A stretch of DNA of 64,000 nt from Fidelibacterota bacterium UBA6531. GTDB lineage: Bacteria; Fidelibacterota; Marinisomatia; Marinisomatales; TCS55. Made by a program: the position numbers and the translations under genes. A model generated the notes under the pieces. That model was not told where the DNA came from. It searched no databases and was given only the letters and a program-made list of their open reading frames with translations. The stretch lies in the NCBI GenBank assembly GCA_002436185.1, contig DJKX01000051.1, positions 1-64,000 of the forward strand. Direction: 5' to 3'. Positions 23,629 to 33,029 of the stretch are shown here, piece by piece (position 1 is the first letter of the stretch; each line of letters opens with the position of its first letter).

Positions 23629-26600
23629 CTACCTCAATCCTACGCTTATACCTAGTTCAATGTGCCGCGGGGCGCTATAATAATATGGTCGAAAAATATA
23701 CATAGGTGAACTATTGGGATTCAAACTTTCATCCGGCTGTCCAGTATTATTAAACACATTCGCAATATTTTCTTTATCAAACAAATTGGTTATATCGAGA
23801 TAAAAACGAACATGTGCCATATTTTGTATTTTCATGTCATAGTATGCTTTGGCATCAAATATGGCTGTGTAGGGCATACGGCCGGAGTTTTCATCAGCAA
23901 TATTTCTGCCCCGGGCATCCGTTGGCGTGTAAGGCAAGCCGCTGCCCATATTACCCAATACATTTAAACCAAATCCTTTGGGATGTTGGTAATCAAAACG
24001 CACATTTAATGTATGGGGCTGGTCCCAGGCCATGGTTATGGTTCTATGAACAGGGTGTGTGCCGTATACGGATGAGAGATATGCTGCATACCAATTGGAC
24101 GTTTCATTGTTTGTATTGCCTTCGGCTCGGGAATAAGCATAGAAAACTTCCCAGCTGAAATTTTGGGAAAACAGTTTTTTTAAACCTAACTCAAACCCTT
24201 TAGAATTCGCATAATCCATATTTTCATAAATAGCGTATTCTGTGGGATCCGCATCATATATATTTGCCGATATATAATCATGCCGGTCGTTGTAAAATAA
24301 TGTCAATGTCATCAAGTATTCCGGTGTAAGCATGGTGCGCAGTCCAAATTCATACTGGATGGCCCGCTCCGGTTTAATATTGGGTGAACCCACAGGGGGG
24401 ATGTACCAGTCACCCAGGCTAAAGGGGAAGGGATAATACGAATTGCCGGTTAGAGCGAAAATATTATTTGGATTCGAAGTTGAATTTAAACCAGCCAAAC
24501 CAGATGGTACACCTTCTCCACCAATGCCACCGGAATTCGAATAGTCATACATATTATCATAATCAGGATATTTGAAAAAATGACCATAGGAGAAATGGAA
24601 AGCAGTATTTTCGGTGACAGGATAACCCATGCCTATCCGCGGGCTCCACTGTTTTTTAACAGTTGCTTTATCCGGCGGGCTGAATGAGCCGTCTTCTTCA
24701 ATATAACCCCATTCAACGTCTCCTGCAGCAAATGCGTCGAAGTCGATGGAATTCAGGTCACTTGTTTCAAGAACTTGGCCATCATATCTATATCCAATAT
24801 TTTTAGTAGGATCGGCATATTCACTCCTCGGATCCAGTATATCATAACGTAGACCAATATTGATGACCAAGTCACTAAATTCCATTTTATCCCGTACATA
24901 GAATGATGACTCTACCGGTTCTTTTTCCCAGAGGATAAACGAGGCATCGGAACTACTGCCGTAATATCCCCCGCCAATCCAAGAAGCAGAAAAATTGAAT
25001 AATTTATGAGTCTTTTGAGAATAGCCCGTTTTGACTTGGTGAATTTTATTTACTTGCCAGGTTAAGGCTCCTTCCAACTGCTCTGTTTCAGAATAATCAT
25101 TATAATAGCTGGGATAAGTTGAATAGCCCATGCGGATTGTATCCCCAGAATTATTAACAATAGGATAGCTGCCGTAGAATTCATAATTGGAGGTATTATC
25201 ATAGGCATCGCCTACCCTTAAAGGCGAGAAAACACCCCAGCTGTATTGTCCATCCCCGTTCAAGTCTTCATAATCGTCACCTTCTGTGAATGCTCCATCT
25301 TCGTCATTATCATTATAGGGTTCTGCATAATAGCTAATCCAAGCGAATTCAGAACCAGGATCTAAAATTGATTTATCCCATTCATCTGGAATTATATATA
25401 TTTTTGAGTATAGTTCATGATTATCATTTAAAAATGATTCACTAGGAACTTTTGGTCCTGTCCAGTTATCCACCCTGTTTTTTGAATAGGACAGTGTGAC
25501 AAACATATTTTCAGAGATTGTGTAATTCAGCCTGCCGTACATGAGTTTGCTCTCCTGCCAACTGACTGCACTGCGCTCCGGGAGTTGACGGTAGTCCATG
25601 CTGAAACCGCGGCTCTCGTAATTCTGGATATTGGTTCCCAGTGTTATTTTCAGGTTATTAATAGGACGCAGAACAAGCTTACCCATGAGCCTGTCTGTCC
25701 AATTGTAAGTTCCAGTTATTTCTTTGGTACCTTTTTTGAGAGGTTCTGCTATACCGTCGCCATCAATATCAGATAAGGCATAAACATCTCCATCAAAAAC
25801 CCCATCTCCATCCGCATCTTCAAAATCCTCCCCAAGATCGTATACACCATTCGCAACATCTGTCCATGATTCAGCTGCTGTAACTAAATTTCCAGATGTG
25901 TCGTATACAGCATGGTCCCAGTAACCATTATGGTTGGCGTCGTTGAATCTTTCGCCAAAATCGTATTGACCATTGGCAATATCTGTCCATGATTCGCCTG
26001 CATCGTAATTACCATCACCATTTTCATCTACCTTTAATACATCCCAGGGCAGAAAATTATTTTTCAAACGGCCATCCGTACGTTTACGATCTGCAGAAAT
26101 AAAAAATGTGGCTAAGTTTGGCATGAATGGAATAATAGGACCGCTTGCGGTACCTTCTATACGTCCTGTATTCCAAGTGTTTGAAATATTTTGGAGAGTG
26201 GGGTCCATGGATGCTCTAAAATTCATATCGTATTCAGCACCGCCTTCCCGGGTAATGATATTAATAATGCCGCTCATGGCTTGGCCGTATTCAGCATCAA
26301 ATGAACCGGTAATCACTGACAATTCAGAGATACCACCGCGAGCCACATCAGTGGCCATGCCGCCGCTAATAATATCTTTTACGTAAAAGCCATCGACAAG
26401 ATATGCTGTTTCCCCGGAGCGGCCACCGCGAATGTGAATGCCGTCGTCACCGCCACCGTTATCATTTTCAATTACACCGGCAACATTATCAATAATATCC
26501 GTATAGGAATTAATGGGCATATTTTCAAAATCTTCTTCTTCAATAGTAGTAGTAGTAGCTGTTTGATCCCGAACAATGACCGGGCGTTCTGCTTCTACGA

Positions 26601-26934
26601 TTACTTCTTCACCTTCCACAGCAGAAATTTCCAGGGCAAAGTTTACTGTGGTCGTACGATCAGCGTTCATGCGTACATCGGTAACAGATGTTGTCTTAAA
26701 GCCGATATAAGATGCTGAAACAGTATATTTTTTCGCAGGGATGTTAAGGATGAAAAAATCTCCGTTTTCATCAGATGCTGCACCCAGTGCTGTTCCTTTT
26801 AATACAACATTTACACCGATAAGCGGTTCACCGGTAGAAACGTCAGTAATTGTGCCAACAAGTTTTCCAGTTACTCCTGCAATTAAAATATTGGAAGTAA
26901 TTAAAAAACCTAAAAGAAGTTTCTTTTGTCTCAT
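23629..26934 (-). CDS. TonB-dependent outer-membrane receptor with carboxypeptidase-regulatory N-terminal domain
   Basis: This 1101-residue protein imports a ligand across the outer membrane using TonB energy. It has a signal peptide (1-23), then a CarboxypepD_reg domain (GKLVGTITDVSTGEPL to about residue 110), a plug domain (ENMPINSYTDIIDNVAGV, GIHIRGGRSGETAYLVDG) and a large barrel. The barrel has long loops with Asp-rich DxDxDG-type repeats (DENGDGNYD, DADGDGVFDGD, DIDGDGIAE, DLNGDGQYS), as in EF-hand/dockerin calcium sites. AGGAG lies 7 nt before the start. It is the first gene of the operon with the T9SS protein and the PorV-like gene. The substrate is unknown. Confidence 0.9.
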   Translation of the reverse strand: MRQKKLLLGFLITSNILIAGVTGKLVGTITDVSTGEPLIGVNVVLKGTALGAASDENGDFFILNIPAKKYTVSASYIGFKTTSVTDVRMNADRTTTVNFALEISAVEGEEVIVEAERPVIVRDQTATTTTIEEEDFENMPINSYTDIIDNVAGVIENDNGGGDDGIHIRGGRSGETAYLVDGFYVKDIISGGMATDVARGGISELSVITGSFDAEYGQAMSGIINIITREGGAEYDMNFRASMDPTLQNISNTWNTGRIEGTASGPIIPFMPNLATFFISADRKRTDGRLKNNFLPWDVLKVDENGDGNYDAGESWTDIANGQYDFGERFNDANHNGYWDHAVYDTSGNLVTAAESWTDVANGVYDLGEDFEDADGDGVFDGDVYALSDIDGDGIAEPLKKGTKEITGTYNWTDRLMGKLVLRPINNLKITLGTNIQNYESRGFSMDYRQLPERSAVSWQESKLMYGRLNYTISENMFVTLSYSKNRVDNWTGPKVPSESFLNDNHELYSKIYIIPDEWDKSILDPGSEFAWISYYAEPYNDNDEDGAFTEGDDYEDLNGDGQYSWGVFSPLRVGDAYDNTSNYEFYGSYPIVNNSGDTIRMGYSTYPSYYNDYSETEQLEGALTWQVNKIHQVKTGYSQKTHKLFNFSASWIGGGYYGSSSDASFILWEKEPVESSFYVRDKMEFSDLVINIGLRYDILDPRSEYADPTKNIGYRYDGQVLETSDLNSIDFDAFAAGDVEWGYIEEDGSFSPPDKATVKKQWSPRIGMGYPVTENTAFHFSYGHFFKYPDYDNMYDYSNSGGIGGEGVPSGLAGLNSTSNPNNIFALTGNSYYPFPFSLGDWYIPPVGSPNIKPERAIQYEFGLRTMLTPEYLMTLTLFYNDRHDYISANIYDADPTEYAIYENMDYANSKGFELGLKKLFSQNFSWEVFYAYSRAEGNTNNETSNWYAAYLSSVYGTHPVHRTITMAWDQPHTLNVRFDYQHPKGFGLNVLGNMGSGLPYTPTDARGRNIADENSGRMPYTAIFDAKAYYDMKIQNMAHVRFYLDITNLFDKENIANVFNNTGQPDESLNPNSSPMYIFRPYYYSAPRHIELGISVGLR

Positions 26935-27060
26935 GTCTATACTCCTAATAAGGGAAGAAAATAGTTTGATATATTTAATGAAACAAGAAGATGTATACTA
27001 TTGAGCATAAAGTTTCAATGACGTAAGTTCACAAAAATTTATCGAAGGAGAGCTTTCATT
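26935..27060. promoter_or_regulatory. Divergent promoter region
   Basis: This 126-bp AT-rich gap separates the leftward TonB-receptor operon from the rightward HD-GYP operon. It must hold both promoters. The visible elements are the two ribosome-binding sites: CTCCT at 26942-26946 for the minus strand and AAGGAG at 27045-27050 for the plus strand. No confident operator was seen. Confidence 0.45.
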
Positions 27061-28764
27061 ATGAGTTCAAAAAATGGAAAACCAAATGGTCAAAGTTTTG
27101 ATCTCTCACAAACTGAATTGAAAAAGCTGCTAAAAAAAGTACCCAGCGATATTCAATTCTATATTAATCATCTTGAAAAACAGGTCAAGAATCTTGCAGA
27201 AATTGGTTTATCCCTTTCCAAGGAAAAGGATATGAATGTTTTGCTAGAGAATATCTTGTTGGAAGCTAAACGTATTACCAATGCTGATGGCGGTACATTG
27301 TACATGAAAACAGATGATAATCGCTTAAGATTCGAAATTATGATGACAGATTCTTTGAAGTTTCATATGGGCGGTACATCCGGACAGGACATACCATTTT
27401 ATCCTGTTAAACTTTATGAAGATGATGGTAAACCAAATAAACATATGATTTCTGCTTATGTAGGTTTAACCGGTGAAACAGTCAACATTCCGGATGCGTA
27501 TAAAGCAAAAGGATTCGATTTTTCGGGTACGAAAGCATTTGATGAAAAAACAGGTTATCGATCGAAGTCATTCTTAACTGTACCCTTGAAAAACCATGAA
27601 GATGAAATAATTGGTGTTGTTCAATTGTTGAATGCGAAAGATAAAAAAACGGATGAGTCGATTCCATTTTCAACTGAAGTTCAAGACATTGTTGAAGCCC
27701 TATCCAGCCAGGCAGCAGTCGCTATTACAAATAAAAATCTGATTCGAGATCTGGAAATTCTTTTTGAATCATTTATCAAATTGATTGCCTCTGCAATTGA
27801 TGCTAAATCGCCCTACACAGGTGGTCATTGTTCCCGCGTTCCGGAGATAACCATGATGCTGGCTGAAGCAGTGAATGAATCAAAAAATGAACACTTTAAA
27901 GATATTCATTTTACAGATAAACAAATGTATGAATTAAAAATTGCTGCATGGCTCCATGATTGCGGTAAAGTAGCCACACCTGAATATGTCGTGGATAAGG
28001 CAACTAAATTGGAAACGATTTACGATCGAGTACATACAGTTTCAACAAGGTTTGAAGTACTGAAAAGAGACCAGGAAATAAAATTCCTAAAACGGCAATT
28101 AAAGGTCGAAAAAGATTCATCTCTTTCTGAACTGGAAACAAAAAATGCTTTAAAGGATATTCGCAAAAAGTACAGAGAAAAGATAACACAAATGGATGAT
28201 GATTTGGATTTTGTCAAAACAACTAATGTTGGTGGTGAATTCATGTCCGGAGATAAAAAAGATCGAGTGAAAAAAATTGCCAAGTACCGATGGAAAGATA
28301 ACGGTGAGAGTAAAAATTTCTTGTCGGATGATGAAGTTAAAAATCTTTGCATTGCTAAAGGTACATTGACAGCCGAGGAAAGAAAAATCATCAATGACCA
28401 TATTGTCCATACTATCGATATGCTGCAGCAGCTACCATACCCGAATCATTTAAAAAATGTTCCTGAATTTGCAGGTGGACATCACGAAAAATTAGATGGC
28501 ACAGGATATCCCATGGGATTAACAAAAGATGAAATGTCCATCCAGGCAAAAGCAATGGCCATTGCAGACGTTTTTGAAGCCTTGACTGCAAGGGATAGAC
28601 CTTATAAAGAAGGAAAGGCTCTCTCCATGGCTATGCGTATTATGGGTTTTATGAAAAATGATGCCCATGTAGATCCATTCTTATTTGAATTGTTCGTCAA
28701 AGAAAAAATTTACTTAAAATATGCGGAGAAATATCTGACTAAAGAACAGTTAGATATGGATTGA
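27061..28764 (+). CDS. GAF + HD-GYP cyclic-di-GMP phosphodiesterase with inserted coiled coil
   Basis: This 567-residue cytoplasmic signalling protein has an N-terminal helix, a GAF sensor domain (about 45-225; ADGGTLYM, SKSFLTVPLKN, IIGVVQLLNAK) and an HD-GYP domain. The HD pair is His299-Asp300 (WLHDCGK) and the GYP signature HHEKLDGTGYP lies at 474-484. These motifs are about 175 residues apart; the usual spacing is near 65. The insert (about 320-425) is rich in Lys and Glu and looks like a coiled coil. The catalytic residues are complete, so c-di-GMP hydrolysis is likely. AAGGAG precedes the start. A transporter gene follows 28 nt later. Confidence 0.9.
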   Translation: MSSKNGKPNGQSFDLSQTELKKLLKKVPSDIQFYINHLEKQVKNLAEIGLSLSKEKDMNVLLENILLEAKRITNADGGTLYMKTDDNRLRFEIMMTDSLKFHMGGTSGQDIPFYPVKLYEDDGKPNKHMISAYVGLTGETVNIPDAYKAKGFDFSGTKAFDEKTGYRSKSFLTVPLKNHEDEIIGVVQLLNAKDKKTDESIPFSTEVQDIVEALSSQAAVAITNKNLIRDLEILFESFIKLIASAIDAKSPYTGGHCSRVPEITMMLAEAVNESKNEHFKDIHFTDKQMYELKIAAWLHDCGKVATPEYVVDKATKLETIYDRVHTVSTRFEVLKRDQEIKFLKRQLKVEKDSSLSELETKNALKDIRKKYREKITQMDDDLDFVKTTNVGGEFMSGDKKDRVKKIAKYRWKDNGESKNFLSDDEVKNLCIAKGTLTAEERKIINDHIVHTIDMLQQLPYPNHLKNVPEFAGGHHEKLDGTGYPMGLTKDEMSIQAKAMAIADVFEALTARDRPYKEGKALSMAMRIMGFMKNDAHVDPFLFELFVKEKIYLKYAEKYLTKEQLDMD

Positions 28765-28792
28765 TTAACTTCAGTTAAGTAAAATAGACTAT

Positions 28793-30598
28793 ATGACACC
28801 TGATATCGCCATCGTCCTGGGTATTATTACCCTTATGATTGTTCTCTTTGTTAAAGAGGTCTTTCCACTTGATGTAACAGCGCTTTTGGTATTAGTCGTT
28901 TTTCTTGTCATAGGAAATTTGACACTGGAAGAAGCTATCAGCGGTTTTTCGAATCAAGCAGTAATCACTATAGCCGTTCTTTTTGTCTTGAGCCATGCGA
29001 TGCAGAAATCCGGTATTTTAGAATACGGTGTTGTTCGGTTGAATAAATTAACTGAACGTTCCAAATTGTTGGGACTGTCTGTTTTCCTTATATCGGTTGC
29101 ATTCGCTTCTGCTTTTGTAAATAATACTGCAATTGTTGCTATCTTCATTCCCTTAACGATTCGAATGGCTCAAAAATATAACTTAAGTCCGTCAAAACTA
29201 CTTATTCCTTTGAGCTATATTGCTATCATTGGTGGAACACTAACCTTGGTTGGAACATCAACAAATCTGCTGGTGAATTCAATTTATGTTAATACAACAC
29301 TAGCAGAACCCCTGGGCATGTTTGAATTTTCCCGTTATGGAATATTCATTTTAATTATTGGGCTTTTATATATCATTTTTGCCGTTCCATTAATTTTACC
29401 TTCACGAACAGTTACGACCAGTTTAACTCAGAGTTATCATATGGGTGGTTATTTAACAGAATTGAAAGTAACCCAAGAATCCCCCATGGTTGGACGCACG
29501 TTTATTGAACGGGCGATCAATAAGAATTATGATATTACCGTGTTAGATATAATTCGGGAAGGAAAAGTGATCAGCAAAAATATTCGAAATACAATTATTC
29601 ACCCTGATGATGTATTATTTGTACGTGGTTCGTTAGAAAATTTTTTACGGATGAAAGAGGTGGAAAAGGTCACCATGCTTACGGATGAAAAATTAACTCA
29701 GGATGAATTGATCCACGATAATAATACACTGGTGGAATGTGTATTAACGAACCAATCTGATTTGGCGGGAAAAAGTCTTATGGAAATAAATTTTCGCCGC
29801 CGCTTCGGCAGTTTCATCCTAGCGATTCGACGAGAAGGTGCTATACTCCGCAGAAAAATAGCTCATGTTGTACTTCAGTCTTTTGATACACTTTTGGTAT
29901 ACGGACCCAGGGAAAAAATAAAGGAATTGTCAGAATCGGGGAATTTTATTGTTTTGGGTGAAATTGAAGCGACACTGCAGAAACATCGTTTTTGGTGGGT
30001 GAGTTTGGTTGTAATAATAAGCGCTGTTACTTTGGCAGCTCTGGGAGTAGTTCCTATTCTTAAAGGTGCATTGGTGGGTTTGATTTTGCTTATGGTTCTG
30101 AGGGTTATTTCAACAAATGAAACCTATCAAGCGATCAACTGGCAAGTCATTATTTTAATCGCTGCCTTGATTCCAGTTGGGATTGTAATTCAAAAGAGCG
30201 GAACAGCGGATTGGTTGGCGACAGCAATGAATCATGCCATTGAACTTTTTGAGCCTGCTTTGCGTCCCGTAGTTATGGTATCATTGATTTACCTGGTAAC
30301 AATGATTCTGACTGAAATGGTGTCCAATGCTGCCACTGCAATCATTATGACACCCATAGCTATTTCTGTCGCTTTTCAATTAGGATTGGATCCAAAGCCA
30401 TTCATATTTTCAGTATGTTTTGCCGCATCGGCATCATTTATTACACCCATTGGTTATCAAACTAATCTCATGGTTTACGGCCCGGGAGGGTATAAATTTT
30501 CTGATTATATTAAAGTAGGCCTGCCCCTGGCAATTTCATTATGGATCATGGCAACATTTTTGATTCCTGTGCTATGGCCATTCACGGTAGTCCATTAA
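28793..30598 (+). CDS. DASS/SLC13-type transporter with two RCK_C domains
   Basis: This 601-residue inner-membrane protein has about 11-12 helices in two halves around two cytoplasmic TrkA-C (RCK_C) domains (about 210-290 and 305-385). The two DASS signature loops are present: FVNNTAIVAIFIP in the first half, and SNAATAIIMTPIA with FITPIGYQTNLMVYGPG in the second. Related proteins carry dicarboxylates, sulfate or other anions with Na+, so the substrate cannot be fixed. It lies 28 nt after the HD-GYP gene and 10 nt before the MATE gene in one transcript; the RCK domains suggest nucleotide or ligand gating. Confidence 0.88.
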   Translation: MTPDIAIVLGIITLMIVLFVKEVFPLDVTALLVLVVFLVIGNLTLEEAISGFSNQAVITIAVLFVLSHAMQKSGILEYGVVRLNKLTERSKLLGLSVFLISVAFASAFVNNTAIVAIFIPLTIRMAQKYNLSPSKLLIPLSYIAIIGGTLTLVGTSTNLLVNSIYVNTTLAEPLGMFEFSRYGIFILIIGLLYIIFAVPLILPSRTVTTSLTQSYHMGGYLTELKVTQESPMVGRTFIERAINKNYDITVLDIIREGKVISKNIRNTIIHPDDVLFVRGSLENFLRMKEVEKVTMLTDEKLTQDELIHDNNTLVECVLTNQSDLAGKSLMEINFRRRFGSFILAIRREGAILRRKIAHVVLQSFDTLLVYGPREKIKELSESGNFIVLGEIEATLQKHRFWWVSLVVIISAVTLAALGVVPILKGALVGLILLMVLRVISTNETYQAINWQVIILIAALIPVGIVIQKSGTADWLATAMNHAIELFEPALRPVVMVSLIYLVTMILTEMVSNAATAIIMTPIAISVAFQLGLDPKPFIFSVCFAASASFITPIGYQTNLMVYGPGGYKFSDYIKVGLPLAISLWIMATFLIPVLWPFTVVH

Positions 30599-30608
30599 AA
30601 AATACCAA

Positions 30609-32009
30609 GTGGCATCTATAGAACAAAAATCCTCTCGTCTGAATGAATTTTTAGACAATCCTGAAAAAGGGCTTTGGAAACTGGCTGTACCTGTCATGGC
30701 TGGTATGGGTATCCAAACACTATACACAATTGTTGATATGATTTTTATCGGCCGTCTGGGTGGCAATTCCATTGCAGCAGTCGCTTTTAATATGCCTTTA
30801 TTCTTTTTTGTCCTTGGTTTAACCATGGGACTTGGATCAGGTGTGACTGCATCCATCGCGCGTTTTATCGGAGCAAAAGACAAAGTTAATGCCGATAATA
30901 GCGCCGAACATGCTGTTATCATGGGTTTGATCATTTCCATTGTTCTAACGACGATTGGGCTCGTTTGGGGACCGGAAATACTTCGAGGCATTGGAGCCAC
31001 AGATGATGTGATACATATTAGTTGGTCCTATTTACGTATTATTTGTATTGGTTTGCCGTTTATGGTTTTTTCCGCTTTTTTCAGGTCCATTTTAGTTGGA
31101 GAGGGAGATACAAAATTTCCCATGACCGTGGCAGCGCTGGGTACGGTACTGAATATTATATTGGATCCCATTTTTATTTTTACGTTGGAACTGGGAGTTG
31201 CGGGAGCAGCCTGGGCTACGGCTATCAGCCAGTTTATTGTATTTATAATTTTTATTTATATGTTATTTATAAAAGAACATTCCTATATCACATTTCGCAT
31301 GAAGGATTTTTCTCCATCAAAATATATTGTTAGAGATATTGTAAAAGTTGGATTACCCGCCTCAATGTCCATGATCATTATGTCCTTCGGTCAGCTCATT
31401 TTCAACCGTATTCTTGTACATTTTTCCACAGACGCTGTAGCCGCATATCAAATTGGAGGTCGAATTGATATGGTCATTTTCTTGCCAATAATGTCCATAT
31501 CTTACGGGTTAACAACGTTGGTGGGTATGTTTTTTGGTGCAAACAGGATGGGCAAAGCAAAACATATTATTTATTATGGATTAAGTCGTTCGTTTATGAT
31601 TGCTGTGGTTACGTCAGTGATTGTGTATTTGAATGCCTCAAAACTGGTTTTAATCTTCACAGACATTCAATATATCCAGGATACAGCCGTTACGTATTTG
31701 CGACTCTTGTCTTTAGTGTATCCCCTTGTTGCTATTGCCATGCCGGCAGGGCGAATTTTACAGGGTTTCGGTTTGGGTTTGCCCACGTTGGTGATTACCC
31801 TGATTCGAGTTCTTTTAGTGGCATCCCCTTTATCATTGTATTTTATATTTATTCAAAACCGACCCGTTGAATGGGTATGGTATTCCATGATGATTTCAAC
31901 TGCAGTAGCTTTTGTGGTCGCAGTAGGCTGGATTATGTGGGCTTTAAAAAAATATACATTTCAACCTATGGGAGTTCAACATGAAAAAACTCAATTTGAA
32001 CCAAATTAA
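30609..32009 (+). CDS. MATE family multidrug/organic cation exporter
   Basis: This 466-residue, 12-helix antiporter belongs to the MATE family. Its N-half has LAVPVMAGMGIQTLYTIVDMIFIGRLG and its C-half GLPASMSMIIMSFGQLIFNRIL, the two repeats of the fold. It would export cationic drugs or metabolites in exchange for Na+ or H+. It begins with GTG at 30609, 10 nt after the transporter stop, and no better ATG is present before the first helix. The substrate is unknown. Confidence 0.92.
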   Translation: MASIEQKSSRLNEFLDNPEKGLWKLAVPVMAGMGIQTLYTIVDMIFIGRLGGNSIAAVAFNMPLFFFVLGLTMGLGSGVTASIARFIGAKDKVNADNSAEHAVIMGLIISIVLTTIGLVWGPEILRGIGATDDVIHISWSYLRIICIGLPFMVFSAFFRSILVGEGDTKFPMTVAALGTVLNIILDPIFIFTLELGVAGAAWATAISQFIVFIIFIYMLFIKEHSYITFRMKDFSPSKYIVRDIVKVGLPASMSMIIMSFGQLIFNRILVHFSTDAVAAYQIGGRIDMVIFLPIMSISYGLTTLVGMFFGANRMGKAKHIIYYGLSRSFMIAVVTSVIVYLNASKLVLIFTDIQYIQDTAVTYLRLLSLVYPLVAIAMPAGRILQGFGLGLPTLVITLIRVLLVASPLSLYFIFIQNRPVEWVWYSMMISTAVAFVVAVGWIMWALKKYTFQPMGVQHEKTQFEPN

Positions 32010-32099
32010 CGAGGAATTTAATTTTCTATCTTCTCCCTTTTCTTTTTTATAGGGATGCCTTCTGATTATATTCTATTCAATTCATGAACCAATTCATCC

Positions 32100-33029
32100 A
32101 TGTCTGACCTCCTCTCTGGATTGATCCAGGAATCCATAAGCGGAATTGCTTTAGGCTGCATATATGCACTTATAGCATTAGGATTTACGCTTATTTATAA
32201 AGCCACGGAAGTGGTGAACTTTGCCCAGGGTGAAATCATGATGGTGGGTGCCTACGTTAATTTCTTTTTTGTCACTCAATTTGCTGGAATGGTGGGCGGA
32301 TTAAATGGCTGGGTTTTTCTGGCTGCACTTTTCTGTTCAACCATCTTTGCTGTATTATTTGGAATTGTTCTGGACTTAATCATAAGTCGACCCTTAAAAG
32401 ATGAACCCGTATTTTCAATCATTATGGCAACGATTAGTTTGGCCATAATTCTGCGTTCACTTACAGCCATGATCGCCGGTCCCATTAGTCTGGTTCCCGT
32501 TTCACCTTTTGGAGACAGCACAATTAAAGTTGGAGGTATTGTTATTTCTGTACTGGATTTAGCCATTATCATTTCTGCCATCATACTGATGGGAATATTC
32601 TTTTTCTTTTTTAATAAAACCCGTTGGGGCATTGCCATGAAAGCAACTTCTGAAGATTCGGAAGCTGCCCAACTCATGGGTATTCCGGTCAAAAATGTAT
32701 ATCGAATGGTGTGGGTTTTTGCTGCGATAGTGGGAATAATCAGTGGTGTATTGCTGGCACCGCGCATGGCGCTGCTGGATACAACTATGAGTTACCTTGG
32801 ATTGAAAGCATTTCCAGCAGCAATACTGGGTGGTTTCGGTTCTATCCCCGGAGCTGTTGTGGGTGGTATTATCCTTGGCATTATTGAAACAGTTAGTATG
32901 GGAACACTTTCATTCCATTTTGAATGGATAAAGGAAATTAATGATATTATTGTTTGGATTGTTTTAATTGCTGTATTAATGATACGGCCTGATGGTTTAT
33001 TTGGAATAGCAAAGGTGAAAAGAGTATGA
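32100..33029 (+). CDS. livH: HAAT-type ABC importer permease LivH
   Basis: This 309-residue inner-membrane permease has about eight to nine helices. The N-terminus IALGCIYALIALGFTLIYKATEVVNFAQGE is the LivH signature, and GLKAFPAAILGGFGSIPGA is the typical coupling-helix region that contacts the ATPases. It pairs with LivM, whose start overlaps its stop by four bases. It is the first gene of a complete importer cassette (livH-M-K-G-F). The 90-nt gap before it may hold a promoter, but I see none with confidence. Confidence 0.94.
   Translation: MSDLLSGLIQESISGIALGCIYALIALGFTLIYKATEVVNFAQGEIMMVGAYVNFFFVTQFAGMVGGLNGWVFLAALFCSTIFAVLFGIVLDLIISRPLKDEPVFSIIMATISLAIILRSLTAMIAGPISLVPVSPFGDSTIKVGGIVISVLDLAIIISAIILMGIFFFFFNKTRWGIAMKATSEDSEAAQLMGIPVKNVYRMVWVFAAIVGIISGVLLAPRMALLDTTMSYLGLKAFPAAILGGFGSIPGAVVGGIILGIIETVSMGTLSFHFEWIKEINDIIVWIVLIAVLMIRPDGLFGIAKVKRV

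Noticed and set aside
25780..26030. Spaced short repeats that might look like a CRISPR or tandem array
   Set aside because: They are the codons for Asp-rich calcium-type loops in the receptor and are not identical in DNA.
26545..26565. TAG trinucleotide run (microsatellite-like)
   Set aside because: It encodes a run of Thr codons in the TonB receptor just after the plug start (ATTTTIEE on the minus strand). It is part of a normal coding sequence.
32276..32767. Open frame of 163 codons on the minus strand
   Set aside because: It is antisense to livH; its Lys/Met/Ser-rich composition is a mirror of a membrane protein's codons.
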